DNA of 64,000 bases, from the NCBI GenBank assembly GCA_012270995.1, contig JAAXHG010000030.1, positions 1 to 64,000 of the forward strand. The letters run 5' to 3'. The notes under the pieces were generated by a model. The model was not told the DNA's origin and ran no database searches. It worked only from the letters and a program-made list of their open reading frames with translations. The DNA is from Vicinamibacteraceae bacterium (GTDB lineage: Bacteria > Acidobacteriota > Thermoanaerobaculia > Multivoradales > Multivoraceae). Below, piece after piece: positions 53,941-61,600 of the stretch. Numbering within the stretch: position 1 is the stretch's first letter; every line of letters begins with the position of its first letter. The position numbers were made by a program, and so were the translations under genes.

Positions 53941-56595
53941 CTACCGCGTCCGTGTCTGATGCTGAGGCGCCTCGATCTCGGTCTGCAGCCCCAGGTCTCC
54001 CTGATCCGCCATCCACATCTGTAGCTGCTTGTGCAGCTCTTCGATCCTCCCCCTGTGCGCGGGGTCAGACGCCAGGTCCGTCAGCTCGTGGGGATCGGCC
54101 TCCAAGTCGAAGAACTCGAACTCCGGCCGGTGCTGGTAGCGCTCGTAGAGCGCCTTCGCCGTCGGATCCGTCTCGCCGGCGTCGCGCCACGAGAAGTAGA
54201 AGCCGTCCCGGTTTTCCTCGGTGACCAGGTTGGTGAAGCGGTTCTCGTGGGCGATGTTCCAGATCAGCTTGTAGCGCTCGTCGCGGATGGAGCGGATGGG
54301 GTAGGGCTCCAGGTTGGCGATAATGCCGGTCGTGGTCTGAATGCCGTAGACGACGTCGCGGTGCTTCGGGCCGGGCTCCAGCATCAGGTCGAGCATGCTC
54401 CGGCCCTCGATCTCGGGCGGCACGGCGCCGCCCGCGGCCTCGATCCAGGTCGGCAGCAGGTCGTTGATCTGGAGCAGCGCGGCTGAGGTCCGGCCGGCCG
54501 GGATCCTGCGGGACCAGCGGGCGACCAGCGAGGTGCGGATACCGGCTTCGTACAGCGTCCACTTGGCCAGCGGACCGCTGATCCCCTGCTCGCTGTAGAA
54601 CATGGTCAGGGTGTTCTCGTGCGCGGCGTGCTCCTCGAGCAGATCGAGAACCTGGCCGAACTGGCCGTCCATGAAGGTGATCTCGGCGTAGTAGCGGGTG
54701 AGCGCGTCGCGGGTCTCCGGCGTGTCGACGAACCAGGGCGGCAGCTCGAGGGACGCCGCGTCGTAGCGGGACGAATCGCCCTTGCTCCAGGGCTGGTGGG
54801 GCTCGGTCGAGGCGACGATCAGAGCGAACGGCTGATTCGGGTCCCGGCCGATGAACTCGCCGATCCGTCCGGGGTCGAGGTCGCGCCCCGCGACCTTCTC
54901 GAAGGGATAGACCTCCTCCGGCGCCACGTGCGACTTGCCCGCCAGACCGACCCGGTAGCCGAGCCCGGTCAGGTAGTGGACGACGCTCTTCGTACCGGGC
55001 TTCGCCTTCGCGTGGTTCGGGTAGGCGCCGCTTCGCACCGGGTACTGGCCCGTGTAGAGCATGTGCCGGGTGGGCGAGCACATGGCCGTCGCCGTGTACA
55101 TGTGCGTGAAGGTCGTCCCCTGCCCGGCCAGGCGATCGAGGTTCGGGGTGTGGACCTGGGGGTTGCCCAGGGCGCCGGCGTCGCTGAAGGTCATGTCGTC
55201 GGCGATGAAGAGCAGGATGTTCGGCCGGTGGGCGGGCGGCGTCCAACGGTTGACGGCGGGGGTCGGCGGCCGCCAGGCACCGGCGGTACGGATCGCTCCG
55301 GGTTTGGAGGCGAGCAGCGCGTCGATCGTCTGGACGCGGGCGGCGTCCTCGGGCCCGAGGCTCGCGGCATCGAGCGGCGACTCTTCGTTCGGGTCGGCCA
55401 CGAGGTCGAACAGCCGGCCGTCGTCGTAGCGCTTGAAGCGTTCGTCGAAGGCGTAGCGCGCCGGAGGGCCCGCGTACCAGCGGGATTCGTAGTGGATGAA
55501 CAGTGCGTCCCGTGCAAGCGGGGCGCCGCCCTTGAGCATCGGCAGGAGGCTCTCGCCGTCGACGTCGAGGCCCGGCGGCAGGCCGGCGCCGGCGGCTTCG
55601 ATCAGGGTCGGGAACACGTCGCCGACATCGACCAGGGTCTCGTTCACCTGCCCGCTCGGGATCGTCCCCGGCCACCAGGCCAGGAACGGCACATGGCTCC
55701 CGGTCTGGAGCGACCGCCCCTTGCCGCCGGGAATCTCCCGGCCGTTGCGGACCGACGTGATCCGGGTCGAGGTGCCGTTGTCGCCGATGAACAGGAGCAG
55801 CGTGTCGCGTTCGAGCTCGTGCTCGACGAGTTTCGTCCGAACGCGGCCCACCAGGTGGTCCATGTAGGCGACCATCGCCGCGAACCGCTCCTGGTTCGAC
55901 TCCGCGTCCAGGTCGTGCGGCGTGGTCACGAACGGATCGTGGGGCAGCGCCATCGGGTAGTAGATGAAGAGCGGCTGGCGAGTTGCCGGATCCGCCGCCG
56001 CGTGCTCGTCGATCGCGTCGAGGACGAAGTCGTTGGTCAGGTCCGGCCCGAAGACGTCGTCGCCCCAGGTCTCCTTGCGGTCGTTCGTCACCAGGGTAGG
56101 CCCCCAGTAGCGCGAGCCGCGTCCCTCCCGGCGGAGCTGCCACAGCCGATGCTCGTCGAAGCCCGCCTGCTGCGGCGAGGCGCCCGCGTGGACCACGTAG
56201 AGGTTGTTAGTCAACTGCCACTTGCCCGAGATGACCGTTCGGTACCCCGCCTGCGCCAGCACATGAGCGAACGTGACGTCGGCCGGGTCGAGGTACATGA
56301 ACTCCCTGTAGTTCCGGTAGTTGTGCAGCCCGGTCATCAGCTTGACCCGGGTCGGCGTGCACAGCGGCTGCGAGTGGCCGTTCTCGAACCGCGTGCCCTC
56401 CGCGGCGATTCGGTCTAGCTCGGGCGTTTCGTAGGACGTGCCGCCGTAGGTGCCTAGCGTCTCGACGCCGAGGTCGTCGGCGAGGATGACGATGACGTTG
56501 GGTTGGGAGAGTGTTTGGGCGGTGGCGCCGGTGCCTGGGACGAGAAGCAGACCGAGGCCGGCCAGCAGTGGAAGCGCGCCGGGGATCCTCGACAT
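53941..56595 (-). CDS. Tandem double sulfatase
   Basis: The protein has 884 residues; two complete sulfatase domains lie in one chain after a signal peptide (LLAGLGLLLVPGTGATAQ). The first has PNVIVILADDLGVETLGTY and the formylglycine motif CTPTR (PLCTPTRVKLMTG). It continues to FIGDNGTSTRI and a C-terminal GRLFDLVADPNEESPLD. The second begins at about 455 (PNILLFIADDMTFSDAGALG) and has CSPTR (AMCSPTRHMLYTG), KSHVAPEEVYPF and FFDLEADPHELTDL. Both Cys motifs suit maturation by a formylglycine enzyme. It probably acts on sulfated polysaccharide outside the cytoplasm; the fusion itself is unusual. ATG at 56595 sits at the signal peptide. Confidence 0.9.
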   Translation of the reverse strand: MSRIPGALPLLAGLGLLLVPGTGATAQTLSQPNVIVILADDLGVETLGTYGGTSYETPELDRIAAEGTRFENGHSQPLCTPTRVKLMTGLHNYRNYREFMYLDPADVTFAHVLAQAGYRTVISGKWQLTNNLYVVHAGASPQQAGFDEHRLWQLRREGRGSRYWGPTLVTNDRKETWGDDVFGPDLTNDFVLDAIDEHAAADPATRQPLFIYYPMALPHDPFVTTPHDLDAESNQERFAAMVAYMDHLVGRVRTKLVEHELERDTLLLFIGDNGTSTRITSVRNGREIPGGKGRSLQTGSHVPFLAWWPGTIPSGQVNETLVDVGDVFPTLIEAAGAGLPPGLDVDGESLLPMLKGGAPLARDALFIHYESRWYAGPPARYAFDERFKRYDDGRLFDLVADPNEESPLDAASLGPEDAARVQTIDALLASKPGAIRTAGAWRPPTPAVNRWTPPAHRPNILLFIADDMTFSDAGALGNPQVHTPNLDRLAGQGTTFTHMYTATAMCSPTRHMLYTGQYPVRSGAYPNHAKAKPGTKSVVHYLTGLGYRVGLAGKSHVAPEEVYPFEKVAGRDLDPGRIGEFIGRDPNQPFALIVASTEPHQPWSKGDSSRYDAASLELPPWFVDTPETRDALTRYYAEITFMDGQFGQVLDLLEEHAAHENTLTMFYSEQGISGPLAKWTLYEAGIRTSLVARWSRRIPAGRTSAALLQINDLLPTWIEAAGGAVPPEIEGRSMLDLMLEPGPKHRDVVYGIQTTTGIIANLEPYPIRSIRDERYKLIWNIAHENRFTNLVTEENRDGFYFSWRDAGETDPTAKALYERYQHRPEFEFFDLEADPHELTDLASDPAHRGRIEELHKQLQMWMADQGDLGLQTEIEAPQHQTRTR

Positions 56596-56633
56596 GGGAG
56601 CCAAGTTACCAGCCGTCGGTGTATGTTCTGACT

Positions 56634-56846
56634 GTGACGCGTCGTGAGCGACCAACCCTCGCCGATATCCTCTGCCGCCTTGCTCCTCTTGAGGAGGACT
56701 TTCCGTGCATCGACGACCCGCCGACGAAGCCAGAGGACGTGTTTGAACTCGGAACGAGGCTGCCGCCGGCGAGGTGGACGGGCCGAGGGCTGGAGCGTAA
56801 GCTACGAGGCTGCCACCGTGCGGAGCCCGAGCATGGCCAACACTGA
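56634..56846 (+). pseudogene. Antitoxin-like remnant before the DUF433 gene
   Basis: From a GTG at 56634 the frame reads TRRERPTLADILCRLAPLE, then EDFPCIDDPPTKPEDVF. That pattern, a short helix then a DEDFP.I.D.PPP.PVDLF-like end, is the usual tail of VapB-type antitoxins. The remainder to 56846 is Arg/Gly-rich and looks random, and no toxin follows in frame. It could be a truncated antitoxin. Evidence is one weak resemblance and position beside two more antitoxin-like genes. Confidence 0.4.
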
Positions 56847-57078
56847 ACTCCTCGCCCGCATCACTGCCCGCCCCGATGTCTTCGGGGGCAAGCCGATCAT
56901 CCGTGACATGCGGATCTCCGTGGAACTCATCCTTAGCCTGCTAGCCCAGGGTGTGACGGAAGAAGCGATCCTGGAGGACTACCCTGAGTTGGAGACGGAC
57001 GACATTCGGGCTTGCACCGCGTACGCCCACGCGGTGATCGCCCATGACACGCTGTCCGCCGTATCCGTCGCGGAGTAG
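56833..57078 (+). CDS. DUF433 antitoxin-like protein
   Basis: The protein has 81 residues with RITARPDVFGGKPIIRDMRISVELIL and LLAQGVTEEAILEDYPELETDDIRA, the whole DUF433 fold (a VapB-like helix-turn-helix domain). DUF433 genes usually lie before DUF5615 PIN-like genes, as here, and act as antitoxin and repressor. Its TAG overlaps the GTG of the next gene (TAGTG), so translation is coupled. Confidence 0.92.
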   Translation: MANTELLARITARPDVFGGKPIIRDMRISVELILSLLAQGVTEEAILEDYPELETDDIRACTAYAHAVIAHDTLSAVSVAE

Positions 57079-57437
57079 TGCGGTTCCTCATCGACCGGTG
57101 CGCCGGTCGTCGGCTGGCCGAGTGGCTGCGTGCGCAAGGGCACGACGTTGTCGGGGCATGGGAGCTAGGAGAGGATCCGGGCGACCGCGCACTGCTGGAG
57201 CGTGCTGCTGAGGACGGCCGAGTTCTGGTCACGATCGACACGGATTTCGGCGAGCTTGTGTACCTGCAAGCACTATCGCATGCTGGCTTGGTGCGCCTCC
57301 CCGACGTGCCGGTGGAGAGGCGGATCGCATTGATGAACGCGTTGCTCGAGCGGTATCGCCGGGCGTTCGAGGCTCAGGCGGTGATCACGATCCGCGGTGA
57401 GCGTGTACGGGTCTCTTGGCGGTCTACCCAAGCGTGA
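57078..57437 (+). CDS. DUF5615 PIN-like toxin
   Basis: The protein has 119 residues. The opening MRFLIDRCAGRRLAEWLRAQGHDV and VLVTIDTDFGELVYL show the acidic residues of a PIN-like RNase (Asp6 and the DTDFGE group). Members pair with DUF433 antitoxins. Start is a GTG overlapping the previous stop. Some of the core (Cys8 instead of the more common Asn) departs from the family, so activity is not assured. Confidence 0.9.
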   Translation: MRFLIDRCAGRRLAEWLRAQGHDVVGAWELGEDPGDRALLERAAEDGRVLVTIDTDFGELVYLQALSHAGLVRLPDVPVERRIALMNALLERYRRAFEAQAVITIRGERVRVSWRSTQA

Positions 57438-57465
57438 GTAGGGCGCATAGGGAGGTCAGACCGAC

Positions 57466-57663
57466 ATGAAACTGAGCAAGGCTAGGGATTCCGGTAGTTG
57501 TGCAGTCTCGTCATCAGTGTTCTCCGAGCATCTGATGGAAGCCCCCGAGGACGACGAGGAGCTGAGCAAGGAAGGGAAGCGTCTTCTGGACGAGGGATAC
57601 GAGGACCTTGACGCCGGACGAACTCACACTTTGGAGGAGATAAAGCTGGAGCTTGACCTCTGA
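57466..57663 (+). CDS. Short antitoxin-like protein without a partner
   Basis: The protein has 65 residues. The C-terminal half is charged and helical, with LSKEGKRLLDEGYEDLDAGRTHTLEE, then IKLELDL. Such tails are typical of RelB/prevent-host-death-like antitoxins that bind ParE/RelE or other toxins. The N-terminal half has no clear DNA-binding fold, and no toxin gene follows. The gene beyond is convergent. It may be truncated at its N-terminus. The ATG has AGGTCAGA upstream. Confidence 0.5.
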   Translation: MKLSKARDSGSCAVSSSVFSEHLMEAPEDDEELSKEGKRLLDEGYEDLDAGRTHTLEEIKLELDL

Positions 57664-57674
57664 GGTTGGTCGTT

Positions 57675-57691
57675 CCGCTAGGTGCTAGCGG
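57675..57691. terminator. Hairpin between convergent genes
   Basis: CCGCTAG and CTAGCGG form a perfect 7-bp stem around a three-base loop, between the short antitoxin-like gene (ends 57663) and the DUF4268 gene (ends 57726). No T-run follows. A role in ending either transcript is plausible. Confidence 0.4.
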
Positions 57692-57725
57692 CGCTACTGC
57701 GGTCCAGCGCGCTAGATCATGCGTG

Positions 57726-58340
57726 TCAAGTCGTCTTCCTTCGTAGCACGCGTTCGTAGGCGAGCCGTTTATCGTGTAGCCACTCCGCGGCGCGATCCCA
57801 ATTCGTCCGGTCGCGCATGTTCAGATCGAGGCTGATGCCGTACCACTCATCGAGCGGACCGGCGTCAAGTTCCTGTTCGAGTGGCGCTCGGTAGGGGTCC
57901 GCTTGGGCATGTAGCGCGTCAGTGGGTTCGCCGCGCTTGCCCGTGAGATACAGACCGACAGCGTCCCACGCTAGATACAGCGTGACGCCGAGGCCCGCCT
58001 TCTTGACGTGGTGAGAAACCCAGCTTGCGGCGCGATTCGGCTTGACGTCTCCCGGGTGCTTGGATGCGAGGTGGTTCCAGAAGTCGCGCCTGAACTGACC
58101 GAGTTCGCTGAGTTCTCCGGACCGAGCGCTTTCCTGCACTCTCCGGTCCCACTCGTTCGGTCGTTCCAGCACCTCGAACACAGGCGCGAGCGGTGACTCG
58201 GCGATCCGGACGACACGGACTCGGATCGCGAAGAAGGCGAAGGGATCGTCGGTGTGGTCATTCAACCACCGGATGGCGGAACGGTGCTGCTCGTCGAACT
58301 CCTTGGCGATCCAGGCCGCGAACCTTGGCTTCCAAGCCAG
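57726..58340 (-). pseudogene. DUF4268-type protein, C-terminal part after a frameshift
   Basis: From about 58335 the minus strand reads FAAWIAKEFDEQHRSAIRW, then FFAIRVRVVRIAESPLAP, and the helical C-terminal domain (FRRDFWNHLASKHPGD, ASWVSHHVKKAGLGVTLYLAWDAVG, and RDRTNWDRAAEWLHDKRLAYERV). It joins the N-terminal part if one extra base at about 58330-58340 is removed. The C-terminal piece is open from 58481, but its first residues are noise. Confidence 0.8.
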
Positions 58341-58617
58341 CCAAGTAGGCGAGGATCTGGCCAAGATGCTGGAAGTTCGCGCCTTCAAGCTGGTTCTCGA
58401 TGAGTACCCGAGTGCCATCCGCCGGATCCTTGGCAACGATGTCAGCACGGTATGGCCCGACTTGAACTTCGCAGCCCTCAAGATCCAGATAGAGGCCGAT
58501 CACGTCGGAAAGGCGGTTCAAGTTCTTGGCCAGCCAAGGCGTGAAGTTGCGTGCCTCATGCGACCACGCCTTTCGCAGGTCCGCCGATTCGAGTTGTCCC
58601 AAGTCTGATGTGCCCAT
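58258..58617 (-). pseudogene. DUF4268-type protein, N-terminal nuclease-like part before the frameshift
   Basis: The part up to about residue 96 reads ESADLRKAWSHEARNFTPW, LNRLSDVIGLYLDLEGCEVQVG, YRADIVAKDPADGTRVLIEN, QLEGANFQHLGQILAYLAGL. The D...IEN pattern (ADIVAKD then VLIENQ) is the PD-(D/E)XK-like core of the family. After AGLEAK the frame goes wrong and stops at 58258. The ATG at 58615-58617 is only two bases after the stop of the giant helicase, so it belongs to the same transcript. Without the repair it makes a truncated protein. Confidence 0.82.
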
Positions 58618-58619
58618 TC

Positions 58620-61600
58620 TCAGTTCCTCTTCGACTCGCGCTGAGCGCCCATGTACAGCACATCAACGAACTCGGCCAGGATGTTGACCGCACCCGAACC
58701 CTGGTCGTCTTCGGCGACCAGCACGATAGATGCGAACGCGGGATTCAACGGTTCCAGCGTGATCCGCTCATGGCGCCACGGGCCGTCCGCGGCCACGCGC
58801 TTCTCGCTCCGATAGCGCTTCACGGTGAAGCGCTCACCGGTTTCCGGGTCCACTGCGTCCGGCAACTTCACCAACACGATCCGGCCGGCTCGGCCCCCCG
58901 CGACGTCTCTACGGAACAGGCACACGGATCCGTCTGGAATGCGCGGCTCCATCGACCGTCCGACGACCTTGGCCGCGAACATGTCGGGCGTGAGCTGCCG
59001 CCCGGAGTCGACCGCGATCCAGCGCGTCTCAGGGTCCGCAACCTCGCCCAAGGCGCCGTGAGGGTCGCTGAAGGCGCCCGCTGCGGCTTCGAGGTCTTCG
59101 AGCAAGGGGACGCAGCTTCGGTAGCGGTTCTCTGGGGTCGGCTCGACGAATCGGAGTGCGCCGGCCTGAGCTGATTGACCCCCTTCCGACGGCGCGGCCG
59201 TAGCGGTTGGCGCGTCCGGCGTCGCCGCTTCGAACCACGCGGCGTCAGCGTCGACGGACTTCCGAACTTCATCGGCGCCCAGGTACATGGCGAGCCGGAC
59301 GAAGTGGCGCGACATCGCTTCGGCGTCATCCAGGTCCGTCACGGTGATCTCGACGACCTCGTGACCTCGCTGTCGCAGCCAGTAGCGGATCTCCCGGTCC
59401 TGCTCGGCGGTGCGGGGATCGCCGTGCAGGTGCTCGCTGAGGCCGTCGAGGTAGACGCACACGTCGGGCATGCCGCTCTGACCCCAGTAGACGACATCGG
59501 GCGTGGTCGTACCCAGTCCCGGGCCGAGGTCGATCTGTTCGCCCCGAACGCCTTCGGCGAACCCCGCCGCCGCCAGCAGATACCTGAGGCGGCGCTCGGC
59601 CTCGTTGACCGGCTGTGCGGTCGGCTCCTTCCCGGCGGGCGTGGCAGCGGGAATTGGGTGTGAGGCGGATAGCTCGCGTCCCCATTGGCGCACGCACTCC
59701 AGCGCCGTCTTTCGATTGAGATGCTTGTGGTAATAGCCGTTCCGGAACGTCTGGAGGCAGTCGATGCACGAGTGGCCGCAGCCGGACGCGCAGCCGTCGA
59801 CGACGGCCTCCGCGGCCTGAACCACCTCCTCGAACCGCTCGACGAGTTGATCCAGCAGACCCGAACCACCCGGCATCGGATCCCACAGCAGGGCGTTCAC
59901 CTGCGGGCGGTCGACTTGACCCACGACCAGGATCTGCAAGTCGTCCAAGTGCATGTCCAGCACGCCGGCAGCGCCGAACCGCAGTGCTTCCAGCACACTG
60001 TAGGCGGTTGTTGGCTCCGGCAGGTCCGGCACGGAGAGGACGTCGGCGGTTACGTCGGCGTGAAAGCCGATCCGGTCCACCGGACGCCCGCATCGCTCCA
60101 GGTGGCTCTTGGCGAACTCCCTCTGCTGGCGCTCGGAGGACAGGGGCGAGACACTCTGGCCGCAGACCGTGCAAACCGGGTATCCCAAACCGGAGCCGTC
60201 GCCGATCGCGGACGACGAGCCCACGTTGACCAGGCGCAGCTCGACCCCCTGACGTAGTAGCGCATCCTGCTCGCCCCAGCGGAAAGCGCGGCCGCCGCGA
60301 TGCCCTTCGCGTTCGACGCCGTGGACGGCAACCGCCATCTGAAAGCGGTAGTCCTCGTCGTCCGAGATCTGCGATTGGTGCGCCAGGTCCACGTCACAGA
60401 CGGCGAGCGTACGGAGCGCCCCGCCGCTGATCGTCGATGCGGGAGCGCCTGCGTCGCATTGCCGCACGGCCTGGTGCTCGATCGAGACCTCGAAGGCCGG
60501 CATCTCCTCCCGGTCTTCGCCTCCCCCGCGCAGGAACCGCCTGGCGACGAAACGGTGTCCGTTGGCGTAGATCAGGTTGCCCGGGACGTACTCGCGCAGC
60601 GCGATTCCCGTCGGCCGGGGCAGGTTGAAGGCGAGCGCTCCGGAGTGCCAGACGGGCACCTCCGCCATCGCCTGGACGGACCCTGTCTCAAGCCCGTAGC
60701 CGGGGAGGAAGCCCTGCGCCGCCAGCACGTTGAACGTGTTCGCGTCGTAATGCCCCTCGGCCTCCCGGCGATTCCGCCGCGCCTGTCCCTTGAGCCGCTT
60801 GACCAGACGGTCGCAGCGGTAGAAGAGAGCGTCGTCTTCCGGGTCGAGCGAACCCTGCCGTCGGCGGGCCTCGTGGAGCCTCTCCATCTGTGCAAGCGCC
60901 CACTCCAGCCGACGCCGCAGCGACCGCTCCGCTTCCTCGAGGCCGGCGGTGAAGGAGTCGACGCAGTGCCCCAGGGCCTCTGGCGTAACGGCCTCGGCGT
61001 CCTCCTCCGGCCAACCCTGGGTGAAGGCCGCTTCGGCCTCGGCGAGAAGGGTGCGTCGGTACCGACGGATCACTTCCGCAAGGGGGCCGAAGTCGAACGG
61101 CGCGGTACGCACGGAGTCGTCCTCGAACAGCCAGGACGACACGCGCCACGGCAGGCAGCGTTCGAGCGCCGATCGGATCTGCTCCTTCTCGGCTGCAGTA
61201 GACCCGCCGGTTGCCGTGCTGCCTTCACGGCTGAGCCGCTGCAACCCGGTGAGGACGGAGGCGTTCACGTGCTTGCGGACCATCACGTCGTTGCTCAGGT
61301 TGAAGGCCGGCGGGTCGACTCGGCCGGCAAGCAGCTTCTCGGGCTGGGCGAAGTAGGCGCGGTCGTGAGACACGGGCCGGCAGTACGTGAGATCGACGGC
61401 CATCCGATGGCGTCGGCCGGCGCGGCCGGCCCGCTGCCAGTAGTTGGCGGGCAGCGGCGGCACGTTGCGCATCAGCACCGCATCCAGCGAGCCGATGTCG
61501 ACGCCGAGTTCAAGGGTTGCGGTGCAGACGAAGCAGTTCACCGCGTCGCTTCGACCCTTGAACAGGTTCTCCAGCCGTTCCCGCTCCCGGTTCGGGACCA

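Noticed and set aside
58640..59010. A separate phage repressor or LexA gene at the end of the helicase
   Set aside because: The S24 region is in frame with the helicase with no stop or start between, and there is no N-terminal DNA-binding domain.
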